Below, in pieces: positions 1 through 8,834 of a stretch of DNA of 40,935 nucleotides. The position numbers and the translations under genes are program-made. The notes beneath the pieces are model-generated. The model did no database searches. It saw nothing but the letters and a program-made list of their open reading frames with translations, and had not been told where the DNA came from. The stretch is from Methanobacteriota archaeon (lineage in GTDB: Archaea > Thermoplasmatota > Poseidoniia > Poseidoniales > Poseidoniaceae). Location: positions 1 to 40,935 of the forward strand of contig PBMS01000037.1 in assembly GCA_002722695.1 (NCBI GenBank), in the 5' to 3' direction. How positions within the stretch are numbered: position 1 is the first letter of the stretch; the number at the start of each line of letters is the position of its first letter.

Positions 1-9
1 ATGACATCG

Positions 10-2532
10 TCAGGTCTCGAGTTCAGCCACCAGCACGGCGTCCTCGACGTCGTCTTCGGTTTGCAAACGGACGGCGTAGCCGGCGGTCCCCGCAGCTCCG
101 ATGAGCATCAGCAGCGAGAAGATGACGGCGAACGGATGGTCGGCGATGATTCCGCCCAAGGTTGAGAAGAACCCGTCGCTTGACGAGGTGCCACCGCTCA
201 TGCTCTTGGGTTGGATGAGCGAGACGACGGTGGCCTGGTCGTACGCCGGCCGGGTAAAGGTGAGCATGCCGTCCATCGATTCGTCGTACTCATCGGAGGG
301 CGTGGTCGGGTTGAGGTCGGAGTAAAAGTCCGGGCGCTGCTCAAACTGGACGTTCACCGGTTGGGAGAGATCCATCGTCAGCATCACGTCCACGGTGTAG
401 GGGATCCGAGATTCAAAGAACTCGATGTCGTTGAAGAAACCCCACAGCGTAACCGCGGACCCTGAGATGTCGAAGTGGGCCCACTTGCCCCACGCCGACT
501 CGTCGACAGGGAGGTCGTAGTACCACGAATCGGCAAGACGATTGCCCTGTCCTTGAGCGTCGTCGCTCCCGTCTTCACCCAAGTCAATCGCCAACTGGAG
601 AGCACCGGCCTGCCCGGTGTCGAGGTCCACTTCCGTGGCGGAGAAGGTCGCTTCGAGGCGGACGGTGCCGTTGGGGATCCACACATAGTGCGAATCCTCG
701 GTGTAGTAGACCGCGCCCGTTTGACCGTTGTTGAAGTGGTTCCAGTCGCCCTTCCATGCGTGTCGGATTCGGTCGGTGTTGGTCGGTATGGACACGGTGG
801 TCATCATGCTCTCGTAGATTTCAAACGCATCAAACACGGTGTACTCGGGGTGGTCCACAATGCCGTCGGCGTCCTGGTCTCGCATCAGCTGCAGGGTTCG
901 TGCGAGCGCTACGGCCGCATCGACGTCGGTCAGTCCGTGACCGATGCGCCAGTCGTGACACTGACCCGTGGAACTTCGGTAGCATTCCTCGGGGATGTCG
1001 TTGCACGAGTCGTCGCCGTTGCCGTCTTCGCACGAGTTTTCCATGCCTTCGTAGCGTGCCGTCAATTCAAGAATGAGTTCAACCTCGTGGACACGGCTGT
1101 TGTTGCGCTCGTCCCAATCTTCGAATTGCCCGTAGGCAGCCGTGCCGTCACCACCCACCAAACTGTCTCCGAAATCGTGGTCGTCGCGGTGGTAGTCAGC
1201 GGCCCCGAGGGACGGTGCGACGTCGATCAGAATGCCAGCCATGCCGCCAACATGAGGGGTGGCCATGGACGTGCCGGAGATGGACATGTAGTAGAGGTCG
1301 CCCTGTGTTCGTGTTGAAGCGTCGATGGCTGTTCCTCGAGGAGCCGTGGCCCAGATGTCACGGCCCGGAGCGCCCACGTCCGGCCAGGTGTGCTGTTGGT
1401 TCATGCACCCGCGCGACGAAAACGAGGTGACCGCCGTGCCGTCGTGCGTTAGGGCCGCCACAGAAATCGCTGAGGGGGTGTTGGCGTAGACGTTGGTGCG
1501 CAGATCACCCGAGCATTCTCCACCCGATCCGCCCGAGTTGGAAGCCGCAAAGATGACAGCGACGCCGTTTTCGTAGGTCAATCGGTCGGTGAGTTGCGTG
1601 ATGGCACCGTCCGGATTGTAATCACCGTCGCTGCCCCACGAATTCGAAACAACGCGAATGTGGTACGGGTTCTGACCGGGCACGGAATGCGCGTGGGTCC
1701 ACTCCAGGCCTTGAACGCCGGCGAAAATTGACGCGCCATCACCCGCACCCAGGGCGACGAGTTGTCCTCCCTTGGCCACGCCAGCGCGCCGTCCTGCGGA
1801 GGCATCGCCGTTGCCAGCGATGGTACCTCCCACGTGCGTGCCGTGGCCTGAGGACGTGTCGGAATTTCTTGTCTCCACCCAATCGTTGTCAGCTGGCGTC
1901 CACTTGGCAGAGTACAACGTCTTCTCGCCGGTCCAGGGTTCAAGATAATCGTAGTCGGGGTGGCCGGCATCGACACCGGTGTCAAGGTCGACGATGGCCG
2001 TGCCGTCGCCGTCCCACTCGGTGAACGATAGGTCGGTCTCGCGCAGGATTTCACCGCTTGGTGTCACGATGACCCTGTCCCAAGCGTCCGTCGCTCGAAC
2101 CACATGTGTGGTCTCGTGCATCATGATGCCGGGGTTTGGTTGCCCGCCCCATTCTGAGGGGAGGTAGAAGAATTCCAGTGGCTTATCGAGTTCCAAATAC
2201 TCCACGCGCTCCCACGACGATAGGCGACGAACATCGATGGCTGCGCCCTCTAGCAGCCCTCCATCGATAAGAGCGGCGTGGCCGATCACCTCCAGACCAA
2301 GCTCTTCCATGTAGGCCTCATCGCTGTGGGTGACGGGGGAGTGGAGCTGGAAGATGACGGGCAACGTCGTCGCGTCGTCGGCTTCAGCCAAGCGTTCGAC
2401 AAGGTCAGTGTTCATCTTCGAGGCGTCACCGAGCGGGTTGATGTCGTCCGCCAGCGGAGACGCTGCGGCGCCCACCATCAAGAGTTGCAGCACCAGTGCG
2501 GAAAGAAACAAGGCACGACGACGGGTTGCCAT
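10..2532 (-). CDS. Secreted, membrane-anchored subtilisin-like serine protease (S8 family)
   Basis: Predicted extracellular endopeptidase of 840 residues. The N-terminus is a signal peptide: three arginines at residues 4-6, then a hydrophobic stretch ending near AAAS at 22-25. A pro-region follows. The subtilase catalytic domain has Asp184 in a DTG motif, His230 in GHGTH and Ser422 in GTSMA, with the oxyanion Asn in a FAASN segment. A beta-rich C-terminal region leads to one membrane span near 809-829 and a short acidic tail, so the enzyme is probably surface-anchored. The arginine run fits a twin-arginine signal (R-R-A-L-F), and a TatC gene lies at 15290. The frame is open upstream to 2640, but I chose the ATG at 2532 because a TATA-like box starts exactly 29 nt before it and the signal peptide begins there. 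Family assignment is certain; the substrate is unknown. Confidence 0.93.
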   Translation of the reverse strand: MATRRRALFLSALVLQLLMVGAAASPLADDINPLGDASKMNTDLVERLAEADDATTLPVIFQLHSPVTHSDEAYMEELGLEVIGHAALIDGGLLEGAAIDVRRLSSWERVEYLELDKPLEFFYLPSEWGGQPNPGIMMHETTHVVRATDAWDRVIVTPSGEILRETDLSFTEWDGDGTAIVDLDTGVDAGHPDYDYLEPWTGEKTLYSAKWTPADNDWVETRNSDTSSGHGTHVGGTIAGNGDASAGRRAGVAKGGQLVALGAGDGASIFAGVQGLEWTHAHSVPGQNPYHIRVVSNSWGSDGDYNPDGAITQLTDRLTYENGVAVIFAASNSGGSGGECSGDLRTNVYANTPSAISVAALTHDGTAVTSFSSRGCMNQQHTWPDVGAPGRDIWATAPRGTAIDASTRTQGDLYYMSISGTSMATPHVGGMAGILIDVAPSLGAADYHRDDHDFGDSLVGGDGTAAYGQFEDWDERNNSRVHEVELILELTARYEGMENSCEDGNGDDSCNDIPEECYRSSTGQCHDWRIGHGLTDVDAAVALARTLQLMRDQDADGIVDHPEYTVFDAFEIYESMMTTVSIPTNTDRIRHAWKGDWNHFNNGQTGAVYYTEDSHYVWIPNGTVRLEATFSATEVDLDTGQAGALQLAIDLGEDGSDDAQGQGNRLADSWYYDLPVDESAWGKWAHFDISGSAVTLWGFFNDIEFFESRIPYTVDVMLTMDLSQPVNVQFEQRPDFYSDLNPTTPSDEYDESMDGMLTFTRPAYDQATVVSLIQPKSMSGGTSSSDGFFSTLGGIIADHPFAVIFSLLMLIGAAGTAGYAVRLQTEDDVEDAVLVAELET

Positions 2533-2553
2533 GACGGAAAAGCCCCGCCGTAG

Positions 2554-2561
2554 CATTATAA
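2554..2561 (-). promoter_or_regulatory. TATA-like box of the subtilase gene
   Basis: The minus strand reads TTATAATG and its first base lies 29 nt before the ATG at 2532. With the usual archaeal spacing between TATA box and transcription start, the mRNA would begin at or next to the start codon. No Shine-Dalgarno sequence is seen. This is the closest match to a canonical TATA box in the window. Confidence 0.55.
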
Positions 2562-2626
2562 CGCTGATGGTTTTTCGGGCAATAGCAACAAATAGGTTAC
2601 CCACCAGCTCGCACTTGGAGACCACC

Positions 2627-2962
2627 ATGAAGATGCCCACCTCGAGTTATTTCACCGCCTTCCAAAGTGCCCGAGCGTTGTGGAAATGGATTCGCCGTCG
2701 AGACGACGAAGACGAAGCCACGGCCGAGCAGCAGCAGCGCCTCAATCGAGCGAACCACGATCGTGAGGTGGCCATGGTCCGGGCGGGCACTCGCGCAGAC
2801 GTCGAGCGACGGCGCGCTGAATCGCTCATCGCACGGTCGGAGGCGGAGGCCAAGGCGCGTGCTCTCCGACTTGCCCCCGTGATGAAAGCGTTCGAGACGG
2901 TTCAGGCCAACAAACGGGCGCGCACAACCAACGCCGAGAGGACCCGTGTGGAATCGCCGTGA
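2627..2962 (+). CDS. Small highly charged coiled-coil protein of unknown function
   Basis: A 111-residue protein that I do not recognise. A short aromatic N-terminus is followed by a long stretch rich in Arg, Glu, Ala and Gln (about residues 23-100) that looks like a continuous helix or coiled coil. No membrane span or catalytic motif is visible. The ATG at 2627 has GGAG at 2617-2620, 6 nt upstream; the frame is open further upstream, but that part lies over the divergent subtilase promoter. The gene is divergent from the protease and 71 bp ahead of a pseudouridine synthase. It is probably real given the biased composition and ribosome binding site, but its role cannot be inferred. Confidence 0.55.
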   Translation: MKMPTSSYFTAFQSARALWKWIRRRDDEDEATAEQQQRLNRANHDREVAMVRAGTRADVERRRAESLIARSEAEAKARALRLAPVMKAFETVQANKRARTTNAERTRVESP

Positions 2963-3033
2963 GGCCCGTCTTGGGTCCCTGCACCTCAACCGGCTGAAAA
3001 AGCCTAATGCTGCGGCTTCGTGGCCCGACCAAG

Positions 3034-3819
3034 ATGCCGAAAATTCGCCTTCACCAATTTTTGTCCAAGACAGGACGTTTTCCTTCCAAACGTTCGGTGA
3101 AGGACGCCGTTTGGCGCGGTGAGGTTTCGGTTGCGGGCTCAATCGTCAAGGACATTGCGTTTCAGTTCAATCCAAACACCAAGCACGTCGAATGGAACGG
3201 CCAACGGCTCGTCCTTCCCGCAAATCATCGCACCTTTTTGGTGAACAAACCGTACGGCGTGATCTGCTCGAGACTGAACAAACAGGAACGTCGCCTCGGC
3301 AAACAATCGGTCTTTGCGATGATCGAGAACGAGGTCGAAGCAGCTGATTTTGACCGATTTGTCTCGGTTGGGCGCCTTGACGAAGCCACCACGGGTTTGC
3401 TGATTCTCACCACGGACGGTGGCATGGTTCATTCCCTGGCATCACCGGAAGCAAAGGTGGCCAAACGCTACGAGGTCACCACCGCACGTCGCCTCGATGA
3501 CGAAGCCGTGCAGCGCCTGCGAGCCGGTGTGGAAATTGAGTTGGAAACCAACGGGCATATTGAGACGTACATCACGGCCCCTGCAGAGGCGATGATTGAA
3601 AGCGACGGACGACTCAGCATCGTCATCAACGAGGGCAAAAAACGGCAAATCCGACGCATGGTTTCGGCGGTTGGTGGTGAGGTTGTCGCGCTCCATCGGC
3701 GCGCCATTGGGCGGCTTGATTTGCGAGACCATCGTTTGAATCAAGGGGATGTGCTCGACATCAGCGGTCGGGATGTGTTGGCACTGGTCGGTGTGGACGT
3801 CGAAGACAAAAGACCTTGA
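3034..3819 (+). CDS. RsuA/RluE-family pseudouridine synthase
   Basis: Isomerises a specific uridine in RNA, in this family usually rRNA, to pseudouridine. The 261-residue product has an N-terminal S4-type RNA-binding segment (about residues 4-60). The catalytic domain begins with the NKPYG motif at 71-75 and carries the family signature GRLDEATTGLL with catalytic Asp116. A KKRQIRRM segment near the C-terminus is typical of RsuA/RluB/RluE enzymes. An in-frame ATG at 3007 would add nine residues; I prefer 3034 because the S4 domain usually begins within a few residues of the start. The stop codon abuts the next start with no intervening base (TGAATG), so the two genes are probably co-transcribed. 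Target site unknown. Confidence 0.88.
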   Translation: MPKIRLHQFLSKTGRFPSKRSVKDAVWRGEVSVAGSIVKDIAFQFNPNTKHVEWNGQRLVLPANHRTFLVNKPYGVICSRLNKQERRLGKQSVFAMIENEVEAADFDRFVSVGRLDEATTGLLILTTDGGMVHSLASPEAKVAKRYEVTTARRLDDEAVQRLRAGVEIELETNGHIETYITAPAEAMIESDGRLSIVINEGKKRQIRRMVSAVGGEVVALHRRAIGRLDLRDHRLNQGDVLDISGRDVLALVGVDVEDKRP

Positions 3820-5034
3820 ATGAGCAACGCCTGGTTTGGGCGAGGACCACACATGCCCGGTGATATGTCTTGGATGAAGGCTCGCTTCGACGAACTCAAC
3901 GATCAATCCTTGCTGTGGGAACCACCGACGCTCGAAGGCCCGAACGTCCCTCGTTGCCAAATGGACGGAAAACCCACCATCATGCTGTCGGCCAACAACT
4001 ACCTCAACCTCACCACCCACCCGAAGGTCGTCGCAGCGATGCAAGATGCCACGGCAAAGTACGGCGCTGGCAGCGGGTCTGTTCGGGCCATTGCAGGCAC
4101 CATGGACATTCACCTTGAGGCCGAAAAGAAAGTGGCTGAATTCAAGGGCGTTGAGGCGTCGCTGATCTACAGCGCAGGCTACACGGTCAACGTTGGGCTG
4201 ATCCCCGCCTTGGTGACCGGTCCCCAGGACGTCATCATCTCGGATGAACTCAATCACGGCTCCATCATCGACGGCGTCCGTCTGACGAAGGCTTCCAGAG
4301 CGGTGTATGCTCACAACGACATGGGCGAATTGGAAGCGGTGTTGAAGGCGAACGATGACGCTGGCCGAAAACTCATCATCACCGACGGCGTGTTTTCCAT
4401 GGACGGCGATGTTGCACCTTTGGACGAGATAACGGCTCTCGCTCAGGAATACGGCGCCATGGTCTACGTTGACGACTGCCACGGTGAGGGTGTGTTGGGC
4501 GAAGGCGGCGCCGGCATCGTTGACCATTTCAAACTGCAAGGGCAAGTCGATTTTGAAACCGGTTCGTTTTCAAAAGCACTTGGTGTACAGGGTGGCATTC
4601 TCGCAGGCACCGAAATGACCCGTACCCATGCCCTGAATCACTCGCGTTCGTGGCTCCTCTCGGGTTCGCAACCTCCCGGTGTTGCAGCAGCGCAAAAGGC
4701 CGCCATCGAGGTGCTGATGTCGGAGCCTGAACACCACGCACGATTGTGGGAGAACACCAATTATTTCCGCAAGGAGCTCCACTCCATGGGCTTTGACACC
4801 GGCGAATCCGTGACCCCCATCATACCCGTAATGTGCGGTGAATCCTCGACGGCGAAGGCGATGACGCATGCCTTGGGCGATCAAGGCGTCATGGCGGGTG
4901 CGATCGTGTTTCCCATGGTCGCACGGGACAAGGCCCGCATCCGCACCCAGATGTCGGCGGGTCTGACCCGTGAGGACTTGGACACCGTCCTGAGGTGCTT
5001 TGAAAGCGTGGGCCCTCAAGTCGGTGTGATTTGA
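3820..5034 (+). CDS. kbl: Alpha-oxoamine synthase, probably 2-amino-3-ketobutyrate CoA ligase
   Basis: PLP enzyme of the Kbl/BioF/ALAS/SPT family (fold type I), which condenses an amino acid with an acyl-CoA or runs the reverse cleavage. The 404-residue length is normal. Visible features are the substrate-pocket segment SANNYL at 57-62, GSGSVR at 84-89, the PLP-stacking His146 in DELNHGSI, the DDCHG motif (Asp218-Asp219, His221) and the Schiff-base Lys252 in SFSKALG. The best fit is 2-amino-3-ketobutyrate CoA ligase of threonine degradation. No threonine dehydrogenase or biotin gene is nearby, so 8-amino-7-oxononanoate synthase or another acyltransferase cannot be excluded. The start codon directly follows the stop of the pseudouridine synthase. 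It converges with a membrane protein 2 bp downstream. Confidence 0.8.
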   Translation: MSNAWFGRGPHMPGDMSWMKARFDELNDQSLLWEPPTLEGPNVPRCQMDGKPTIMLSANNYLNLTTHPKVVAAMQDATAKYGAGSGSVRAIAGTMDIHLEAEKKVAEFKGVEASLIYSAGYTVNVGLIPALVTGPQDVIISDELNHGSIIDGVRLTKASRAVYAHNDMGELEAVLKANDDAGRKLIITDGVFSMDGDVAPLDEITALAQEYGAMVYVDDCHGEGVLGEGGAGIVDHFKLQGQVDFETGSFSKALGVQGGILAGTEMTRTHALNHSRSWLLSGSQPPGVAAAQKAAIEVLMSEPEHHARLWENTNYFRKELHSMGFDTGESVTPIIPVMCGESSTAKAMTHALGDQGVMAGAIVFPMVARDKARIRTQMSAGLTREDLDTVLRCFESVGPQVGVI

Positions 5035-5036
5035 GT

Positions 5037-5648
5037 TCATTCGGACTCGAACGCATCCACGACTTCGAGCATTTCCGTATCTTCGCCCACCATCTCTTCG
5101 GCTTCGATGGTTTCTTCGCCCTTGGTCTGCAAGCCGATGAACGGGTCTTTCCCGTCTTCAATCATGCACAGCAACCTCCAGCGAGGTGCCCACGACAGGT
5201 GCACGTACATGGGTCCAGGGAGCAAGAGCAAGGCCCAAACCAGCATCGACGGGACACCGACCAAGCCCACACGGTCCACCGTCAGCAACGCCAGTCCGAC
5301 GAAAGGCATCGGGTAGAGAATCTGTCGTGGGGGCGCAACAGGGTGGCGCTTTGAAACGGCCACCATGATCAGCGAGACAAATCCGCAAATGCCGCACGCC
5401 ACGAGCAACAACGAGGTGTGGTAAATCCACTGAACACCCCAGACCTCGTTGTCCTGTTCACCAAAAGCGTAGGGGAGCAGCAGCGCAAGAGCCACCAAGA
5501 GGCCGTAAAAACCACCGATGTTCGCAGGGTGGCTGAGCCACAACGGCAGCCGTGCAAAGCGTCGTGAGAGGGAAGTCCCCAGCAGCGTTTCCTGCTCGGC
5601 TGGCGCCAACGCTTCCACCTTTGACATCCACGTCTCGTTGGTTGGCAC
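5037..5648 (-). CDS. Four-span membrane protein of unknown function
   Basis: A 203-residue protein that I do not recognise. After about 38 residues there are four hydrophobic segments near 43-62, 76-97, 110-125 and 131-149, and a strongly acidic cytoplasmic-looking tail (about 165-203). The GTG at 5648 is preferred because an AT-rich TTCAAAAC box starts 29 nt upstream; an ATG at 5627 is a possible alternative. It is convergent with the Kbl-like gene, with only 2 bp between the stops. No known domain motif is visible. Confidence 0.6.
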   Translation of the reverse strand: MPTNETWMSKVEALAPAEQETLLGTSLSRRFARLPLWLSHPANIGGFYGLLVALALLLPYAFGEQDNEVWGVQWIYHTSLLLVACGICGFVSLIMVAVSKRHPVAPPRQILYPMPFVGLALLTVDRVGLVGVPSMLVWALLLLPGPMYVHLSWAPRWRLLCMIEDGKDPFIGLQTKGEETIEAEEMVGEDTEMLEVVDAFESE

Positions 5649-5669
5649 AACCCCCGGTTTGTTGACCCG

Positions 5670-5677
5670 GTTTTGAA
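5670..5677 (-). promoter_or_regulatory. TATA-like box of the four-span membrane protein gene
   Basis: TTCAAAAC on the minus strand begins 29 nt before the GTG at 5648. The same octamer occurs at the same distance ahead of pheS. No Shine-Dalgarno is seen. Confidence 0.4.
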
Positions 5678-5704
5678 GATAGGGGTGGATTCAAGTAAAA
5701 AGAA

Positions 5705-6361
5705 TCAATCTTTTGCCCTGAAAAACGACACCAGCGGGCTTTCAACCTCCACCTCTGCCTCGTCTTCAAGCCACGATCGGTCCAACAATCCCGTCTCCAT
5801 TGCTTCTCGTTCGCGAGCGTCCTCTATGGGGTCTGGGACAGCGTTCACAGCGTCTCGCAGCGCAATCGCTTGATTGATGAGGGCAAGATGCCGAGTGAGC
5901 GTTCCGCCATTCTCGCTCTTGGCGCTGAAGTGGCCAAGAATGGGGTAGTCTTCCGTGTCCTGGACGAGGTTGTGGCCGCCCAGCAGTTCCTCTGGTGCGG
6001 TTCGGACACGGTGCATTCCTGGGTCAATCCAGCGTCCATCGGCCATTCGGACCATGACTCTGGCGTCGCCCATGGGTACGTCGTCCATGAACGGATGATT
6101 CATGTTCACGGCAAGGGGCGTCGAGGCGTGAGCGTTGAAACGCATCAAAACGACGGTCAGGTTGAGCCCCAACGTGGTCAATGCAATCATCCCAGCGAGG
6201 GTTGAACTCAAGGCGACCCATCGCAGGACAGCGAACAGAACCAAGGCCAACGCAACGCTTCCGGCGAGGGCTGTGTTCCGGCCGTTGACGAGGGGCTGGG
6301 CGACCGGTGTTTGGATGAAGAGAAGCATGTCAGGAGGCAACATCGTCTCTTCGTTGTCCAT
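5705..6361 (-). CDS. Two-span membrane protein of unknown function
   Basis: A 218-residue protein with no family I recognise. A hydrophobic hairpin of two membrane spans (about residues 30-50 and 53-73) is followed by a soluble domain of about 140 residues containing a conserved-looking GRWIDPG segment and ending in an acidic tail. The frame is open to 6514, but the ATG at 6361 has a strong Shine-Dalgarno (GAGGTGA on the minus strand, 6369-6375) with 7 nt spacing, and upstream starts would overlap the DUF309 gene. It lies 31 bp downstream of that gene and is probably co-transcribed with it. Confidence 0.6.
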   Translation of the reverse strand: MDNEETMLPPDMLLFIQTPVAQPLVNGRNTALAGSVALALVLFAVLRWVALSSTLAGMIALTTLGLNLTVVLMRFNAHASTPLAVNMNHPFMDDVPMGDARVMVRMADGRWIDPGMHRVRTAPEELLGGHNLVQDTEDYPILGHFSAKSENGGTLTRHLALINQAIALRDAVNAVPDPIEDAREREAMETGLLDRSWLEDEAEVEVESPLVSFFRAKD

Positions 6362-6368
6362 GAGCGCT

Positions 6369-6375
6369 TCACCTC
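6369..6375 (-). promoter_or_regulatory. Shine-Dalgarno sequence fixing the start at 6361
   Basis: GAGGTGA on the minus strand, 7 nt before the ATG. It decides this start over longer in-frame alternatives. The same heptamer precedes the gene at 22951. Confidence 0.6.
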
Positions 6376-6392
6376 TTCCTTTCCTTTGAACC

Positions 6393-6779
6393 TCACGCTC
6401 TGGGTAGGCGGTGGTCGTTGGCGATGAGGGTCCAGACACCGGCGTCCGACGCGTAGCCTTCGATGACCTCGACGTGCCGGGCGACGTCGATCCCCCATGC
6501 GAGCGTCCATCCACTGAGTTTTGGGGTTAACTTGGCCCACTGTTTGCGAACGCCGACCTCGTTATGGCGTTCATAATGCAGCAGCAGCGCCGCTGTTTGA
6601 ATCAGACCTTGCACCAGAAGGATTTCCTCGATCGGCGCCGCTCTTCGTTTCAAATCGTTCCACAGGTCTTCCCACGATTCGTGGGCGTGCCAAAACTTTC
6701 CGGCATCAAACAATTCGACCCCTTCCTCAAGCAACGCCGCTTCCTCGTTGGAGAGGGGTTGGGCCGAGTGAGAGGGCAT
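6393..6779 (-). CDS. DUF309 family protein
   Basis: A 128-residue all-helical protein matching DUF309. The signature is a GVELFDAGKFWHAHESWEDLW-like stretch (about residues 20-40, key residues His32, His34, Glu35, Trp37 and Trp41). The second half carries the LLVQGLIQ segment that lines a small putative metal or ligand pocket in this family. The biochemical function of DUF309 is not established. It is the first gene of a minus-strand pair and is divergent from the DUF835 gene. An AT-rich box lies 29 nt before the start and no Shine-Dalgarno is visible. Confidence 0.8.
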   Translation of the reverse strand: MPSHSAQPLSNEEAALLEEGVELFDAGKFWHAHESWEDLWNDLKRRAAPIEEILLVQGLIQTAALLLHYERHNEVGVRKQWAKLTPKLSGWTLAWGIDVARHVEVIEGYASDAGVWTLIANDHRLPRA

Positions 6780-6800
6780 GGTCCGCTCGTGTCAATCATC

Positions 6801-6808
6801 ACTTGAAA
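6801..6808 (-). promoter_or_regulatory. TATA-like box of the DUF309 gene
   Basis: TTTCAAGT on the minus strand starts 29 nt before the ATG at 6779, in the 105-bp divergent region shared with the DUF835 gene. A weak match by itself; the position is what supports it. Confidence 0.35.
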
Positions 6809-6884
6809 CGGTTCGCCTTTTCCCAAACCTGCCGCACTCTTCAAGAGGGGGGGTGCAAAAGGTGCTTCCATAGGGTGCTGCTGC

Positions 6885-8834
6885 ATGGTCATAATTGAAC
6901 ACGGCGACTTGATTGAGCAACGACGCGGCGGCGTTGATGTTCTCCGTGTTTTGGTGCGCAATTTAGCCGTACACGAGCAGTCCGGTGCGGTGTTGATTCG
7001 CTCGCCGGAGGATGAGGATTCAAGGGGATGGCTCCTCTTCCGCCTCGGTCAACCGGTGATGGCTTTCCACGCAGGAGGGGAAGGACGCATGGGCTTGGAG
7101 GCGTTGTTGTCCATTGAACACGACGCTTTGGCGGTCGAAAATGAACTCTTGCTGTATGAGCTGACCATGAACGCCTTGCGAGCCACCATGAGCCAACACC
7201 CCTCCAGTGTTCTTCATCTCGAGCACCAAGAGCAGCAACAAGGAAGCGAGACTTGGTGGTCCAGCGTCCGTTTACCGTCCTCGTCCTGGCGCCGTGCGGC
7301 GCGATTGGAGGACATCGAAGCGATGGCGCTCGAGACCGAGGAACGTCAGCGCACCAGACCCGAAAACAACGGCGACCGGACGGTCCTCGAGCCCGGATGC
7401 GTCTATCTCCTCGATTCACCCGACCCCCATCCAATGATTCAACTGGGCGTTGAACTCGCTGAGCGAGGCATGCCGTTGCTGGGTCTGTTCGGTCTTCCGC
7501 ACGCCGAGACCGAACATACATCTCGGCTTCCAGACCCGCAGTGCTACGCTTTACTCTCTCCCCATGGCGGCTACACCCTCTTGGATGAACGTTCGTCGAT
7601 GGAGGCCGTCGTCAACGTCTTTCAGTGGGGCAACGAGCGCTCTGTGATTCTTCTCGACGGACTTGACCGCATCGGGAACGCCTTTGGCGAGGGGTCGATG
7701 ATCGACGTTGTGCGTTCGGTTTGCGACGGCGTGCGTTTCAACGATCACGTGGCGCTCATCACCACGGATCTCGAACTTTTCGAGACGGCGATCCAACGAC
7801 GTCTCTTGGCTGAGGCAACCCCGCTTCGCTTGCGAGTGGTTGAGGCGTGGAATCATGAACCGGACGCCCTTTGGGACCACCCCGTTTTGCTGGCTCCCGA
7901 CGAGGAAGAGGAGCAATGGCTTGCTGCGCAAATTCAACATCAAGGATCGAAGGTGGGCGCACCCAGTTCCGTGCACCAGAACGTGGTTGAGGGAGGGAGC
8001 TACGAACCCGACGAAGAGGAACGTGCCCAAGCCGTCCAAGCGCTTACGGACGTGGTTGAGGCCTGGCCGAACGAAGACCCGATTCAAGAGCGAACCCCTG
8101 CGGCCAGTCCATCGCCGGTTTCGGTGGGTGAACAGGCTTGGCGTCCACAACACTCCCAACCTGTGAACGAGGGTCGATACGTCAGCGATTCCCCTCGAGC
8201 TCCACCGGAGGACCTCGCTGGACCGCAGCCCTACCCTCGCATGAGGGTCGCTCAAAAACGGAAGGCAACACCCAATGCCCCGCCACAACTGCGATCGCCT
8301 CAACGCATGCCTCGGCGTAAACCAGAGGCCTCGCTTCCCACCATTGCACCGGGTCTTACGCCTGCGCGCTCAGCAGCCGTCACCGAAAGCGCTCCAGAGT
8401 TGCCCAATTGGCCCACGCCGCCCACCACCAAACAGTCTTATCGAAAAGAAAACATGGACGTGTTTGTCCAGAAGCAGGCCATCGCTGAAGAGCGGCACAG
8501 CGTCGTTCAAACACCCGTACAGACCAAGGCCCTCAAGGACAGCGCAGCCAGTTCTCCAAATTTGGACAACATCGCCTTGCCCGAACCCATCGTTCCGCAA
8601 ACCGTGAACCTCCCTTCGACTTCAACCGACGAGCCGTTGACGAGCAGTCTTCGGCCGGTCGCGACAACCTCCAAACCCGCCCGTGAAGCATCGGCCAAGG
8701 ACCAACGAAGCTTGGACATGGAGGACATTTACGAGCGTTGGACGACGTTTGACGATCTGGAAGACATGGACACTACGGCGTTGTACAACGATCACGGAGA
8801 GGCTCTTGAGCGATACAAAGGTGATCAGCAGTGA
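6885..8834 (+). CDS. DUF835-domain protein with long disordered C-terminal region
   Basis: A 649-residue, apparently cytoplasmic protein. Residues 15-95 form a small alpha/beta domain (segments GAVLIRSPED and GWLLFRLGQPV) of unassigned family. Residues 168-316 match DUF835, an archaeal domain with a degenerate RecA/KaiC-like look: it opens with LEPGCVYLL, then an alternating strand/helix pattern and the VILLDGLDRIGNAFG hallmark at 254-268, a Walker B-like strand. No Walker A motif is present. Residues 360-610 are rich in Pro, Ser, Arg and Gln and look disordered; a final acidic helix follows. The stop overlaps the GTG start of the DnaA-like gene (GTGA), so the two are translationally coupled. 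A TGCAAAAG stretch 31 nt upstream is a weak promoter candidate. DUF835 proteins are often linked to signalling in archaea; the role here is unknown. Confidence 0.75.
   Translation: MVIIEHGDLIEQRRGGVDVLRVLVRNLAVHEQSGAVLIRSPEDEDSRGWLLFRLGQPVMAFHAGGEGRMGLEALLSIEHDALAVENELLLYELTMNALRATMSQHPSSVLHLEHQEQQQGSETWWSSVRLPSSSWRRAARLEDIEAMALETEERQRTRPENNGDRTVLEPGCVYLLDSPDPHPMIQLGVELAERGMPLLGLFGLPHAETEHTSRLPDPQCYALLSPHGGYTLLDERSSMEAVVNVFQWGNERSVILLDGLDRIGNAFGEGSMIDVVRSVCDGVRFNDHVALITTDLELFETAIQRRLLAEATPLRLRVVEAWNHEPDALWDHPVLLAPDEEEEQWLAAQIQHQGSKVGAPSSVHQNVVEGGSYEPDEEERAQAVQALTDVVEAWPNEDPIQERTPAASPSPVSVGEQAWRPQHSQPVNEGRYVSDSPRAPPEDLAGPQPYPRMRVAQKRKATPNAPPQLRSPQRMPRRKPEASLPTIAPGLTPARSAAVTESAPELPNWPTPPTTKQSYRKENMDVFVQKQAIAEERHSVVQTPVQTKALKDSAASSPNLDNIALPEPIVPQTVNLPSTSTDEPLTSSLRPVATTSKPAREASAKDQRSLDMEDIYERWTTFDDLEDMDTTALYNDHGEALERYKGDQQ

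Noticed and set aside
475-1317. Long open frame (280 codons) antisense to the subtilase
   Set aside because: The subtilase on the other strand has all catalytic motifs; the antisense frame gives a low-complexity product without motifs and is a shadow of high-GC coding sequence.
3442-4545. Open frame of 367 codons antisense to the pseudouridine synthase and Kbl-like genes
   Set aside because: It spans two genes with clear family motifs and shows none itself.
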